Below are positions 46,174 to 56,212 of a stretch of DNA of 64,000 nucleotides, piece after piece; position 1 is the stretch's first letter; each line of letters begins with the position of its first letter. Under the pieces are notes generated by a model. The model ran no database searches and was not told the origin of the DNA. It was given only the letters and a program-made list of their open reading frames with translations. The DNA comes from Bacteroidota bacterium (lineage in GTDB: Bacteria > Bacteroidota > Bacteroidia > Flavobacteriales > Flavobacteriaceae), in NCBI GenBank assembly GCA_018829465.1, contig JAHJTN010000005.1:434001-498000 (forward strand), in the 5' to 3' direction. The translations under genes were made by a program, and so were the position numbers.

Positions 46174-47559
46174 ATGAAAAGACTATTGTTAATTTCACTT
46201 ACAAGTGCCCTCCTTTTTTCTTGTAACAAGAATGATAAAGGCGAATTGGTTGGTATTAAGACCAAAAAATGGTTTCCAGAAAAACCTTATGGCATGACCT
46301 TAGTGCCCGGCGGTGCTTTTACAATGGGCAAGGCTTCCGAAGACTTGGCAGGTGTGCAAGATGCGCCTCTGAAGACGGTTACAGTTCGTTCGTTTTACAT
46401 GGACGAAACTGAAATTACCAATAGCGAATACAGACAATTTGTGTACGATGTGAGAGATTCTATCGTTCGTTTTAAATTGGCAGTACTCGCCGATGAAATG
46501 GGTTTTACAGATCCCAAAGTCAACCCGATTGCGCAATACGCTTTTACCGATGTTGACACCACAGATTTAAGTGTTTATGAAAAATACCGTCTTAAAAACT
46601 ATGGCGGTATGGGCCCAACCGGTTATGAGGGCAGAAAAATCAACAAAAGAATTGATTTGATTTGGAACACCGATGACTATCCGGATGAGTATTATGCGGA
46701 GGTAATGGATTCTATTTTCCTCAAAGATGAAGATGTGTATAACGGACGCAGAACCGTTGACTGGGACAAGATTAAATACGAATTTACTTGGATAGACATA
46801 GAAGCTGCCGCAAAAACCAACGGAAAAAGAAGCGATTTTGTTCAGAGAGAAATCATTGAGGTTTATCCGGACACTACGGTTTGGATTAAAGACTTTAACT
46901 ACTCCTACAACGAACCCATGCACAACGATTACTTTTGGCATGACGCCTACAGCGATTATCCGGTGGTGGGCGTGACATGGAAACAGGCCAAAGCCTTTGC
47001 TGTGTGGCGAACCAACTACAAAAATGCTTACCAAAGCCAGCGTCGGTTGCCTCTGGTAAGTGCTTTTAGGCTGCCCACCGAAGCTGAGTGGGAATACGCA
47101 GCAAGAGGCGGACTGGAAAGCGCAGCATATCCTTGGGGTGGTCCATACACCAAAAATGACCGAAATTGTTTCTATGCCAACTTCAAGCCACTTCGTGGTG
47201 ATTATGCCGCAGATGACGCACTCTATACGGTAGAAGCAAAATCTTACAAGCCCAACGATTACAATCTCTACAATATGTCGGGCAACGTGTCTGAATGGAC
47301 AGATTCCTCCTACGACCCTACGTCCTACAATGTAATGTCGTCTATGAATCCAAATACTACAGATCAAAACAATCCTAAAAAAGTGATTCGTGGCGGATCG
47401 TGGAAAGATGTGGCTTATTTTCTTCAAGTGAGTACACGCGACTATGAATATGCCGATTCTGCCAGGAGTTATATCGGTTTCCGTACCGTACAAGATTACA
47501 ATGGCGGCAGCACCAATGCTTTCGGTCCACAAACCCGTATGCGCAAAAAAGGAAAATAA
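46174..47559 (+). CDS. gldK: Gliding motility/T9SS lipoprotein GldK
   Basis: 461 residues. Signal peptide MKRLLLISLTSALLFSC with lipidated Cys17. A formylglycine-generating-enzyme-like (SUMF1/sulfatase-modifying) fold: LVPGGAFTMGKASED, FRLPTEAEWEYAARGG, YNMSGNVSEWTDSSYDP and VIRGGSWKD. GldK forms the periplasmic ring with GldN attached to the outer membrane of the type IX secretion machine. First of gldK-gldL-gldM-gldN. Confidence 0.97.
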   Translation: MKRLLLISLTSALLFSCNKNDKGELVGIKTKKWFPEKPYGMTLVPGGAFTMGKASEDLAGVQDAPLKTVTVRSFYMDETEITNSEYRQFVYDVRDSIVRFKLAVLADEMGFTDPKVNPIAQYAFTDVDTTDLSVYEKYRLKNYGGMGPTGYEGRKINKRIDLIWNTDDYPDEYYAEVMDSIFLKDEDVYNGRRTVDWDKIKYEFTWIDIEAAAKTNGKRSDFVQREIIEVYPDTTVWIKDFNYSYNEPMHNDYFWHDAYSDYPVVGVTWKQAKAFAVWRTNYKNAYQSQRRLPLVSAFRLPTEAEWEYAARGGLESAAYPWGGPYTKNDRNCFYANFKPLRGDYAADDALYTVEAKSYKPNDYNLYNMSGNVSEWTDSSYDPTSYNVMSSMNPNTTDQNNPKKVIRGGSWKDVAYFLQVSTRDYEYADSARSYIGFRTVQDYNGGSTNAFGPQTRMRKKGK

Positions 47560-47636
47560 CAAGAATGAATTTCCCCAACTAATTTTTATTATATCCAACT
47601 AAATTAATCACCTAAAAGTATCCAAAATCCTTTATC

Positions 47637-48260
47637 ATGAACAAAAAAACTTTATTTCACGTCCTCTACAGCGTTGGTGCAGCGATTGTTATCATTGGCG
47701 CTTTGTTTAAAATTCAACACATAGAATACGGTGTTATTACCGGCGGTTTAATGTTGACCATAGGTCTTGTGGTTGAAGCCTTGGTTTTCTTCGCCTCTGC
47801 TTTTGATAACCCGGATGAAGACTACGATTGGTCTTTGGTTTACCCGGAATTGGCAAATAAAGAAAAAACCGACAGACCTGCCACCCCTGAAGGGTTGCTT
47901 TCAGAAAAATTAGACAAAATATTAAAAGAAGCAAAAATAGATTCAGACCTAATGGAGAGTCTTGGCAATAGTATTCGCAGTTTTGAAGGTGCTGCCAAGC
48001 AAATTGCACCCACAGCAGATTCTTTGAACTCTACCAAACGATACAGCGAAGAAATTTCATTGGCCGCAGCCCAAATGGAATCTTTAAACAGCCTTTATAA
48101 AGTTCAGGTAGAAGCCGCCAGCAGACAAGCAGCCATCAATGACGAAGTGGTTGAAAACGCTGATAAACTCAGAACCCAATTGCAATCATTGACGCAAAAC
48201 CTTTCATCGCTAAATTCAGTTTACGGTGGTATGTTAACAGCTATGAGCAGTAAAAATTAA
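47637..48260 (+). CDS. gldL: Gliding motility/T9SS motor protein GldL
   Basis: 207 residues. Two membrane helices near the N terminus (about 8-30 and 35-55: LFHVLYSVGAAIVIIGALF, GVITGGLMLTIGLVVEALVFF) with an acidic residue in the second helix, then a cytoplasmic coiled-coil tail. GldL surrounds the GldM dimer and forms the proton-driven rotary motor of T9SS and gliding. Confidence 0.96.
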   Translation: MNKKTLFHVLYSVGAAIVIIGALFKIQHIEYGVITGGLMLTIGLVVEALVFFASAFDNPDEDYDWSLVYPELANKEKTDRPATPEGLLSEKLDKILKEAKIDSDLMESLGNSIRSFEGAAKQIAPTADSLNSTKRYSEEISLAAAQMESLNSLYKVQVEAASRQAAINDEVVENADKLRTQLQSLTQNLSSLNSVYGGMLTAMSSKN

Positions 48261-48296
48261 GTGTTGTACCAATTTAAAACCTTAAAAAACTAACGA

Positions 48297-49856
48297 ATGG
48301 CTACCGGAAAATTATCTCCAAGGCAAAAAATGATTAACCTCATGTATTTGGTGTTTATCGCTATGCTTGCTCTGCAAGTCTCCAAAGAGGTGATATCAGC
48401 TTTTGGCGTACTCAACGAAAGACTGGAACAATCTAACCTGACTACAGACACCAGAAACAGTACTTTTATGGCGGGCTTAGACCTCAAAGCAGAGGAACAA
48501 CCCGACAAATACGGCAAACTCAAAGCGAGTGCCGAAGAAGTGAAATCGCTGACAGATAAATTCTATCAGTATTTGGAAGGCGTCAAAAACGAAGCCAAAG
48601 CAACCGTCAAAGACCCTACGGACTATGAAGTGATGGATCAAACAGATTTTATAGACCAAAAATTCTTCAATGGCGACGTATTAAAAGCAGATGGCAAAGA
48701 ATTTTTAAGTCAAATCAATACCTATCGGGACGGCATTGTAGAAAGCCTGGCCGCCTTAGGCCCCGCTTATGAAGAACTGATCAAAGACGTACAAAGCAAA
48801 TTTAACGTTGATCAAGTCAAAAACAGAAGTGGTATTAGCATAGATTATATGAAGTACCACTTTAATCTGCAACCCCTCATTACCAGCATCACCAAGTTTT
48901 CGCAAATGCAAAACGATGCAAAAAACACGGAATACCAGATACTTTCTAAGATGCTGGAGGGCGAATTGACAAAACAAATATCTTTAAAGAATTTTAATAC
49001 CTTACTCGAGCAAGACAGAAGCGCCTACTACCAAGGGCAAACTTTTGACGGACGCATCGTAGTGGGAAAAATCGATCGCATATCTAGGCCGGATCGTGTG
49101 GAATTACAATTAGACGGAAGAAATTTAAAAGAAGGCGATTTTACCGTTGAAGGGGGCGTCATTCAGTTAAAAGTCCCCGCCGGAAATGCCGGAGAACACA
49201 AAATAACCGGAACGCTCTTTTTCCAACAAGATGGGGAAGAAGTACCTGTTGCTGTAGAACAATCCTACTCCGTAATTTCTAAACCCAACGAGGCCGTTAT
49301 CTCTGCCGATAAAATGAATGTGGTGTATCGGGGCGTTGACAACCCCATCACCATTTCCATGCCTGGAGTGCCGGACAACAAAATTCAGGCAAGTGCACCG
49401 GGTATGCAACGTGTAAACGGGACTTCCTACATCATGAAACCCGGAACAGGAAGAGAGGTAACCATCAATGTAACCGGCGAAATAGAAGGTGAAAAAATCC
49501 CTACTTCAAAACAATTTAGAATAAAAGACATCCCTCGCCCAACAGGAACCATCCGCGGCGAAGACGGAACCGTTAAAATGCAGCGAAACAGCTTAGAAAT
49601 ATCTACGGTAGGTGCTACTATTTTTGATTTTGATTTTGACCTGAAATTAAACGTCAACAGTTTCAAATTTAAAGTCCCCGGACAACCTACTATAGAAGTG
49701 AATGGGAACAAACTGGATGCCCGTGCTAAAAGCGCATTGAGCCGTGCCGTCAGGGGTGACATTATTCAAATATTTGATGTGAATGCCAGTTTGATTGGTA
49801 ACAGCAATTACCTTTTGAAAAAGGTTTCTCCTGTGTTAATAGAATTGACAAATTAA
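48297..49856 (+). CDS. gldM: Gliding motility/T9SS motor protein GldM
   Basis: 519 residues, one N-terminal membrane helix (KMINLMYLVFIAMLALQVS, about 11-29) and a large periplasmic part of several stacked domains, with QEDGEEVPV-type beta domains in the C-terminal half. GldM is the periplasmic shaft linking the GldL motor to the GldK-GldN ring. 36 bases after gldL. Confidence 0.97.
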   Translation: MATGKLSPRQKMINLMYLVFIAMLALQVSKEVISAFGVLNERLEQSNLTTDTRNSTFMAGLDLKAEEQPDKYGKLKASAEEVKSLTDKFYQYLEGVKNEAKATVKDPTDYEVMDQTDFIDQKFFNGDVLKADGKEFLSQINTYRDGIVESLAALGPAYEELIKDVQSKFNVDQVKNRSGISIDYMKYHFNLQPLITSITKFSQMQNDAKNTEYQILSKMLEGELTKQISLKNFNTLLEQDRSAYYQGQTFDGRIVVGKIDRISRPDRVELQLDGRNLKEGDFTVEGGVIQLKVPAGNAGEHKITGTLFFQQDGEEVPVAVEQSYSVISKPNEAVISADKMNVVYRGVDNPITISMPGVPDNKIQASAPGMQRVNGTSYIMKPGTGREVTINVTGEIEGEKIPTSKQFRIKDIPRPTGTIRGEDGTVKMQRNSLEISTVGATIFDFDFDLKLNVNSFKFKVPGQPTIEVNGNKLDARAKSALSRAVRGDIIQIFDVNASLIGNSNYLLKKVSPVLIELTN

Positions 49857-49868
49857 TAACTCGTATAT

Positions 49869-50756
49869 ATGAAGTGCTTACAAAAATGGATGTTGTCTTT
49901 GATGATGCTGGTGAGTGGATTCGTTTTCTCTCAAGCACATCTGTTGAACGCCTATACGCCTGAAGAAGCAGAACTCATGCTGGAGCTGGACAATATGGAA
50001 GACTTTGAGCCACTGAGCTTTGGTTACGTTGACAATAGAGATGTACTCTGGTCCAAAGTGGTATGGGAAATTATAGACCTCGACGAACGAGTCAATTTCC
50101 CCTTCTATTTTCCGGTAGATTCTACAAATATTGACGCCAACAGGCGTTCGCTTTTTAAAGTGTTGGTAGATGGTATCGAAAGTGGTGAAATCATGGATGT
50201 TTATGCAGACACTTATTTTCGCCAACCCGTAAGTTACGAAGATATCTTGGCCGGCATGAGCAAGGTGGACACCACCGACTTGGGTCGTGAGCAGATTAAC
50301 GCAGGTGAAAAATTATCAGCAGAATATATTGACAGACGCGACCTCACCGCTTACGATATTCAAGAATATCACATACGTGGCATGTGGTATTTTGACAAAA
50401 GACTCGGCGAACTTCGATACAGACTCCTAGGCATTGCTCCGGTTGCTCCCGATGTCAACTTTATCGATTCTGAAAACCCAGATCTTGTAGAGCTTTTTTG
50501 GGTTTGGTATCCAAGCGCCAGGGAAATACTCCATCAGGCTAAAGCATACAACGGTTCCAACTCGGCCAGTCCGTTTTCTTTTGACCGTCTTCTGGTTGCC
50601 AGAAGGTTTAACGGCATCATCTATAGAGAAGAAAACATTTACGGAAACCGTGACGTCAAAGACTACATGAACGACAATGCCCTTATGCAATTGCTCGAGT
50701 CTGACAGAATACGCGAAAGTATTCGCAACATAGAGCAGGATATGTGGAATTATTAG
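49869..50756 (+). CDS. gldN: Gliding motility/T9SS protein GldN
   Basis: 295 residues with an N-terminal signal peptide (MKCLQKWMLSLMMLVSGFVFSQA). DNRDVLWSKVVWEIIDLDERVNFPFYFP, RRSLFKVLVDGI and LFWVWYPSAREIL are GldN signatures. Periplasmic partner of GldK in the ring. Ends the gld operon; no gldO paralogue follows, and a terminator lies 18 bases after the stop. Confidence 0.96.
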   Translation: MKCLQKWMLSLMMLVSGFVFSQAHLLNAYTPEEAELMLELDNMEDFEPLSFGYVDNRDVLWSKVVWEIIDLDERVNFPFYFPVDSTNIDANRRSLFKVLVDGIESGEIMDVYADTYFRQPVSYEDILAGMSKVDTTDLGREQINAGEKLSAEYIDRRDLTAYDIQEYHIRGMWYFDKRLGELRYRLLGIAPVAPDVNFIDSENPDLVELFWVWYPSAREILHQAKAYNGSNSASPFSFDRLLVARRFNGIIYREENIYGNRDVKDYMNDNALMQLLESDRIRESIRNIEQDMWNY

Positions 50757-50774
50757 CATAAAAATCTAAACTAA

Positions 50775-50802
50775 ACTCCCGCTGCGTCGGGAGTTTTTTT
50801 TT
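50775..50802 (+). terminator. Terminator after gldN, touching the next start codon
   Basis: ACTCCCG (50775-50781), CTGCGT loop region, CGGGAG (50788-50793) and nine T to 50802. The ATG of the next gene is 50803-50805. Confidence 0.9.
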
Positions 50803-51870
50803 ATGGAAACATCAGATTATTTGATTGTAGGACTAGGCTTGGCAGGTGTGTCGCTTTGTGAGATGCTCGAACATGAAAATATTTCATTCCAGGTAATAGA
50901 CAGCGACAGAAGCAATGCCTCCAAAGTGGCAGGTGGACTTTACAACCCCATTGTACTCAAAAGATTTACCCCTATTTGGGAAGCCGAAAATCAAATGGCC
51001 TTTGCAGCTCATTTTTACAAAAAGCTGGAGCAAAAACTTCAACAAAAACTCGATTATAAAATCGATGTGGTCAGAAAATTTGCCAACTTGCAAGAAATTG
51101 AAAAATGGAAAGCAGTCTCTAAACAAGATATTTTAAAAAACTATATGTATCCGGTGCCGGTTAAAAACAATAATGAAAACATACGGGCAATTCACGGCTT
51201 GGGATGCGTAGAAAAAACTGGAAGAGTTGACACAGAGAAACTGGTTGATTCCTACAAATCCTACCTGCTTCAACAGCATAAAATTCAAACAGCCACTTTT
51301 GATTATACCGCTTTAAAATGCAAAAATCAAAAAGTAATTTACAAAGATACTGTGTACAAACGCATTGTCTTTGCAGAAGGCATGCAACTTACAAACAACC
51401 CTTACTTCAACTACTTACCGCTTATTCCAAACAAAGGACAACTGGTGGAATTTGAATCTAAAAAATTATGCTTAAAACACATACTGAAAGGGCCCGTTTT
51501 TATCATTCCGCTTGAGAACGACAGCTATCTCTGCGGCAGTACCTACGAACGTACATTTGAAAATGAACTGCCAACCAAGGAAGGCTTCGAGGATCTTATG
51601 GAAAAGCTCAATACCATGGTGGATACAGACATCAAGGTTTTGAGACACTATGCCGGCATCAGGCCTACCGTAAAAGACAGAAGACCGCTAGTGGGAAAAC
51701 ATCCGGTGTTTTCTCAATTGTACGTACTCAACGGCATGGGCACGCGAGGCGTTTTGTTGGCACCATCCATGGCCAACGCATTGTTTCAACACATCGAAAA
51801 AGGACTACCTTTACCTAAAGAAATAGACATCAAACGCTACCAACACTATTGCGAATCAGAAGCCTTGTAA
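50803..51870 (+). CDS. FAD-dependent oxidoreductase (DAO family)
   Basis: 355 residues. N-terminal dinucleotide fold GLGLAGVSLCEMLE (11-24 region), VIDSDRSNASKVAGGLYNP and the C-terminal GIRPTVKDRRPLVGKHP and NGMGTRGVLLAPSMA typical of D-amino acid oxidase/glycine oxidase relatives. Cytoplasmic; substrate unknown. The ATG begins immediately after the T run of the gldN terminator, so expression must rely on read-through or a promoter within gldN. Overlaps the convergent DUF983 gene by 25 bases. Confidence 0.85.
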   Translation: METSDYLIVGLGLAGVSLCEMLEHENISFQVIDSDRSNASKVAGGLYNPIVLKRFTPIWEAENQMAFAAHFYKKLEQKLQQKLDYKIDVVRKFANLQEIEKWKAVSKQDILKNYMYPVPVKNNNENIRAIHGLGCVEKTGRVDTEKLVDSYKSYLLQQHKIQTATFDYTALKCKNQKVIYKDTVYKRIVFAEGMQLTNNPYFNYLPLIPNKGQLVEFESKKLCLKHILKGPVFIIPLENDSYLCGSTYERTFENELPTKEGFEDLMEKLNTMVDTDIKVLRHYAGIRPTVKDRRPLVGKHPVFSQLYVLNGMGTRGVLLAPSMANALFQHIEKGLPLPKEIDIKRYQHYCESEAL

Positions 51871-52226
51871 TCCACAAAAAAATTAATCCATATATTTCTG
51901 GAATAGCGCATCAACAGCGGTAAAATCAGAAACAACCCCACGATGATGACCAGAAAAGTCTCTAACAGATTGAAACCGGCTATTAGATAAGAAAGTATAA
52001 AAAACGCTGTAGCTACGGCCACACCCAATGCATAACTCACATACATGGCACCGAAAAAGAAGGAAGGCTCTATTTTGTAGATCAGCCCACAAGAGCCACA
52101 ACGTTCGTGCATTTTAAAAATTGCACTTACTTTATAAGGGTTCTTTTCCAGATACATAGACTCATTTTGGCATCTCGGACAAGTTCCTGTTAAAATACTG
52201 TTTAGTTTCGTTCCTTTTTTTAACAT
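51846..52226 (-). CDS. DUF983 membrane protein
   Basis: 126 residues from ATG 52226. N-terminal zinc ribbon CPRCQNES with CGSCG, then two membrane helices (about 55-75 and 80-105). FFFGAMYVSYALG is typical of DUF983. Function unknown. Confidence 0.85.
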   Translation of the reverse strand: MLKKGTKLNSILTGTCPRCQNESMYLEKNPYKVSAIFKMHERCGSCGLIYKIEPSFFFGAMYVSYALGVAVATAFFILSYLIAGFNLLETFLVIIVGLFLILPLLMRYSRNIWINFFVDYKASDSQ

Positions 52227-52306
52227 TTGCAAAAAAAATTAATCGGGATTTACATTGTCAAAAATAAGGTAATATCCGTCCCATTGCGTAACAATCATTA
52301 CAAAGC

Positions 52307-54217
52307 ATGCTAAACATACATAACCTGACGGTTTCATTTTCAGGAGTCAATCTTTTTGAAGGAATTACATTCAAGCTCTCAGCCGGAGATCGCGTGGGTC
52401 TTATAGGGAAAAATGGTGCCGGTAAGTCAACCTTGTTAAAAGTATTGGCCGGCGACATCAATTACGATACTGGCGCCATTGCCACAGACAAAGCCGTAAA
52501 AATAGGTTTTCTGCGTCAAGATATCGACTTTATCCCCGGCCGAACAGTGCTAAACGAAGCGTACGAAGCTTTCGAAGAAATTAAAACCATCGAAAAAAAA
52601 CTGTCAGAAATCAATCACCAACTCGAAACGCGTACCGATTACGAATCGGAAAGCTATCACAAACTTATTGAAGATTTGAGTGACCTCACCCATCGATTTG
52701 ATTTGATTGGCGGTTACAACTACGAAGGCGAAACAGAAAAAATATTACTCGGACTGGGTTTCAACCGAGAAGATTTTGATAAAATTACCGATACATTTTC
52801 GGGTGGCTGGCGCATGCGCATTGAACTGGCCAAACTTCTCCTCCAACAAAACGACATTCTGCTGCTAGATGAACCCACAAACCACCTCGATATAGAGTCT
52901 ATACTGTGGCTCGAACAGTTTTTGCGAAATTTTCCGGGTGTGGTCGTCATCGTATCTCACGATAAGATGTTTCTGGACAACGTTACCAACCGAACCATCG
53001 AAATTTCTTTGGGCCGAATCTATGACTACAACAAACCGTATTCTAAGTTCTTACTTTTACGCAACGAAATTCGGGAACAACAACAACAAGCACAAAAAAA
53101 TCAGGAACGTCAAATCCAACAAACCGAACGCCTCATCGAAAAATTTCGCGCCAAAGCTTCTAAAGCTTCCATGGCGCAGTCGCTGATTAAAAAGCTGGAT
53201 AAAATAGACCGTATTGAAGTGGACGAAGAAGACAACAGCACCATGAACATACGCTTTCATGTCTCTATACAGCCCGGAAAGGTCATTTTTGAAGCCGAAC
53301 ATATTTCAAAATCCTATGGCAACAAAATGGTGTTGAACGACATCAGTATCCTTATAGAGCGCGGGAGCAAAACCGCATTTGTGGGACAAAATGGTCAGGG
53401 AAAAACAACCTTTGCCAAGATTTTAGTCAACGAACTCTCACATGAAGGCAAACTCAAAGTAGGCCACAACGTCCAAATTGGTTATTTTGCACAAAACCAA
53501 GCCGAATATCTCGATGGAGAGATTACGTTGCTGGAAACCATGGAAAACGCCGCCAACGACACCAACCGCAGCAAGGTAAGAGACATGCTCGGATCCTTTT
53601 TGTTCCGTGGCGACGATGTGCACAAAAAAGTAAAAGTGCTTTCCGGCGGCGAACGCAACCGATTGGCTTTGTGTAAAATGTTGCTACAACCCATCAATGT
53701 ATTGGTGATGGACGAACCGACAAACCACCTCGATATCAAATCTAAAAACATCCTAAAGCAGGCGCTGCATCACTTTGACGGCACACTGATTTTAATCTCG
53801 CACGACCGCGATTTCCTACAAGGACTTACAAATAAGGTGTACGAGTTTAAAAACCACACCATCAAAGAATATTTAGGCGACATCCAATTCTTCTTAGACC
53901 AGCGTAAAGTGGATGACTTTAGAGCCATCGAAAAAAAGAACACGGTGGTGCAGCCAAAACCCGTCAAAATCGAAAAAACGTTCAAGCCGGAACCTATCAG
54001 CTCCGAAACCAAAGCGCTTCAAAGAAAACTGGCCCAAATAGAATCGGACATCGACCAATTGGAAAAAGAAATTGCCAAACAAAACCTGCTTTTGACGGCA
54101 GCGCAAGACAACGGCAAGACCGTGGAAGCTCCTTTTTATGAAAAGATGGAAAAACAGCAACAAGAACTCCAAAACCTGATGGAACACTGGTCCAACATCC
54201 AAGAACAATTATCCTAA
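52307..54217 (+). CDS. ABC-F family ATPase
   Basis: 636 residues with two ABC domains and no membrane segment. Walker A GKNGAGKST (about 35-43) and GQNGQGKTT (about 363), LSGGERNRL, and two LLLDEPTNHLD/VMDEPTNHLD motifs with following SHDK/SHDR. A charged linker (about 255-300) joins the domains and a C-terminal coiled coil (about 560-630) follows, as in Uup/EttA-type factors. Such proteins act on ribosomes, some as translation or rescue factors. Which subfamily is unclear. Confidence 0.9.
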   Translation: MLNIHNLTVSFSGVNLFEGITFKLSAGDRVGLIGKNGAGKSTLLKVLAGDINYDTGAIATDKAVKIGFLRQDIDFIPGRTVLNEAYEAFEEIKTIEKKLSEINHQLETRTDYESESYHKLIEDLSDLTHRFDLIGGYNYEGETEKILLGLGFNREDFDKITDTFSGGWRMRIELAKLLLQQNDILLLDEPTNHLDIESILWLEQFLRNFPGVVVIVSHDKMFLDNVTNRTIEISLGRIYDYNKPYSKFLLLRNEIREQQQQAQKNQERQIQQTERLIEKFRAKASKASMAQSLIKKLDKIDRIEVDEEDNSTMNIRFHVSIQPGKVIFEAEHISKSYGNKMVLNDISILIERGSKTAFVGQNGQGKTTFAKILVNELSHEGKLKVGHNVQIGYFAQNQAEYLDGEITLLETMENAANDTNRSKVRDMLGSFLFRGDDVHKKVKVLSGGERNRLALCKMLLQPINVLVMDEPTNHLDIKSKNILKQALHHFDGTLILISHDRDFLQGLTNKVYEFKNHTIKEYLGDIQFFLDQRKVDDFRAIEKKNTVVQPKPVKIEKTFKPEPISSETKALQRKLAQIESDIDQLEKEIAKQNLLLTAAQDNGKTVEAPFYEKMEKQQQELQNLMEHWSNIQEQLS

Positions 54218-54639
54218 TAGCTATTTGATGCGTTTTTATTATTGTTTTTTTACTTGAAAAGGGGCGCCTTACCATATCCAACCTCGATGGCGCGGAGTTG
54301 TAATCCGTGCCCTTGCGCGACACAATCGAAGCGCACTGACGAAGTAATTCCTTCGCGTGGTTTATTGCAAACTAAAAGATTTTTTACTTTTTTTGAAAGA
54401 ATGCCAAAATGAGCAGAAATTAAAAATATCATGAGCCTATGGGCATTGCACAGACTGTAATTGAGCACTATCGGGCTTCAATAGAAAATTAAAGACTGTG
54501 AGGTCGGGAGACCTTCACAGCGCACAAAACATCTAACTTTATTAAAGGCCGAGCCCATCTAAAAGACTTAAAAATCAGTTAACTGCTTTCATTATAACCA
54601 AAAAAATGCTAACTTTATGGGTTCAAAACAAACAAACTT
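54218..54639. other. Intergenic region with palindromic repeats
   Basis: 422 bases with no supportable gene. It contains CGGAGTTGTAATCCG (about 54293-54307), an imperfect palindrome of a type widely seen in Bacteroidota intergenic repeats, in a G+C-rich patch (54260-54345), and a strong hairpin CTGTGA-GGTC-GGGA-GACC-T-TCACAG at 54496-54520. A 72-codon minus-strand frame (54250-54468) looks like translated repeat, not a gene. Promoter of the aldehyde dehydrogenase must lie near its end; TAACTTTA at about 54610 is a possible -7. Confidence 0.5.
54496..54520. repeat. Hairpin-forming palindrome
   Basis: CTGTGA (54496-54501) pairs with TCACAG (54515-54520), GGTC with GACC, leaving loop GGGA and one bulged T. 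No T run follows. Confidence 0.6.
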
Positions 54640-56139
54640 ATGTCTTACAAAAAGCCCATTTTTAAAGAAAAGTACGGGAACTACATCAACGGACAATTCG
54701 TTGATCCCGTAGGCGGTGACTATTTTGAAAACACCTCGCCTATCGACAACAGCCTCATTGCCATGTATGCACGTTCACAACAAGCAGATGTGGATCTGGC
54801 CGTCAAAGCTGCCAACAACGCCAAAGAAGCTTGGGGAAATACCTCTGTTACGGAGCGCTCCAGATTGTTGCTCAAGGTTGCAGACATTATCGATGCCCAC
54901 ACAGAAGCATTTGCCTGTATAGAAACTTGTGACAATGGCAAACCTATACGCGAAACGCTCAACGCCGATGTGCCGCTAAGCGCAGACCACTGGCGCTATT
55001 TTGCTTCCATCATCCGCGCAGAAGAAGGATCGGTTAGCGAACTTGACGCCAACACCATTTCCATGAACATCAAAGAACCTCTGGGTGTGGTGGCGCAGAT
55101 TATCCCATGGAATTTCCCACTGCTCATGCTTTCTTGGAAACTTCCGCCAGCCTTAGCCGCAGGCAATTGCGTCATATTGAAACCAGCCGAACAAACCCCT
55201 GCTTCCGCTATGTTTTTGATGGAAAAAATAGGCGAATTGTTTCCGCCCGGGGTCATCAATGTCATCAACGGATTCGGCCCCGAAGCCGGAAAACCACTGG
55301 CGTCCAGCAGCGGCGTAGACAAAGTGGCCTTTACCGGCGAAACCACTACCGGACAACTCATTATGCAATATGCATCCAAAAACCTGCATCCTGTCACCAT
55401 GGAACTGGGTGGAAAATCACCCAATATCTTTTTCAACAGTGTGATGGACCACGATGATGCCTTTTTAGACAAAGCCATTGAAGGCGCCGTTTTGTTTGCT
55501 TTCAACCAAGGCGAAGTGTGTACTTGTCCTTCTCGGTTGTTGGTTCAGGAAGATATCTATGACAAGTTTATGGAACGCATTGTTGCCAGAACCCGAGCCA
55601 TTGTGCAGGACGATCCGTACAAACCCACAACCATGTTGGGCGCGCAAGCCTCCAAAGACCAATTTGAAAAAATACTTTCCTACATCAAAATTGGCAAAGA
55701 AGAAGGCGCAAAAGTGCTGACAGGTGGCCAAGCAGAAAAACTCACCGGCAATCTGGCAAATGGTTTTTACGTACAGCCGACTATTTTGGAAGGACATAAT
55801 AAAATGCGTGTCTTTCAGGAAGAAATTTTTGGCCCGGTGCTTTGTGTCACCAAATTTAAAGATGAAGCCGAAGCACTCGCCATTGCCAATGACACACTCT
55901 ACGGTTTGGGTGCCGGTGTGTGGACACGCGACGCCCATCAACTCTATCAAATTCCGCGCGCCATCAAAGCGGGTCGGGTGTGGGTAAACTGCTACCACGC
56001 CTATCCGGCTCATGCACCTTTTGGCGGATATAAAAAATCGGGGTTTGGTCGTGAAAACCATTTGATGATGATGAATCACTACCGACAAAACAAAAACATG
56101 TTGATTTCTTACGACAAAAACAAACTGGGATTCTTTTGA
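54640..56139 (+). CDS. NAD-dependent aldehyde dehydrogenase (AldB/ExaC type)
   Basis: 499 residues. Glu in MELGGKSPN (about 252-260), the catalytic Cys in [14 protein letters not shown] (about 287-300), NAD site IPWNFPLLM and C-terminal [19 protein letters not shown]. Oxidises acetaldehyde or related aldehydes to acids. The DUF779 gene follows 73 bases downstream, a pairing common for acetaldehyde dehydrogenases, which supports a short-chain aldehyde substrate. Confidence 0.92.
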   Translation: MSYKKPIFKEKYGNYINGQFVDPVGGDYFENTSPIDNSLIAMYARSQQADVDLAVKAANNAKEAWGNTSVTERSRLLLKVADIIDAHTEAFACIETCDNGKPIRETLNADVPLSADHWRYFASIIRAEEGSVSELDANTISMNIKEPLGVVAQIIPWNFPLLMLSWKLPPALAAGNCVILKPAEQTPASAMFLMEKIGELFPPGVINVINGFGPEAGKPLASSSGVDKVAFTGETTTGQLIMQYASKNLHPVTMELGGKSPNIFFNSVMDHDDAFLDKAIEGAVLFAFNQGEVCTCPSRLLVQEDIYDKFMERIVARTRAIVQDDPYKPTTMLGAQASKDQFEKILSYIKIGKEEGAKVLTGGQAEKLTGNLANGFYVQPTILEGHNKMRVFQEEIFGPVLCVTKFKDEAEALAIANDTLYGLGAGVWTRDAHQLYQIPRAIKAGRVWVNCYHAYPAHAPFGGYKKSGFGRENHLMMMNHYRQNKNMLISYDKNKLGFF

Positions 56140-56158
56140 TGAATCGCAGATTTTATCA

Positions 56159-56193
56159 GAGGCGTTGTTCTTTATAAAACGGAACAACGCCTC
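56159..56193 (+). terminator. Strong hairpin between aldehyde dehydrogenase and DUF779 genes
   Basis: Twelve-base perfect arms GAGGCGTTGTTC (56159-56170) and GAACAACGCCTC (56182-56193) with an 11-base loop. Only two T follow, so it may pause, process or stabilise the transcript rather than fully end it. Confidence 0.6.
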
Positions 56194-56212
56194 TTCATAT
56201 AAGCAAATTCAA

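Noticed and set aside
46567-47598. 343-codon open frame antisense to gldK
   Set aside because: Lies wholly opposite a well-recognised gene; composition is Ile/Val/His-rich with no domain, as expected for a reverse-strand shadow of a Tyr/Asp-rich protein.
54250-54468. 72-codon minus-strand frame in the intergenic gap
   Set aside because: Coincides with the palindromic G+C-rich repeat patch; reads as translated repeat, with no promoter or family.
55465-56187. 240-codon antisense frame over the aldehyde dehydrogenase
   Set aside because: Shadow of a conserved enzyme and runs through the intergenic hairpin.
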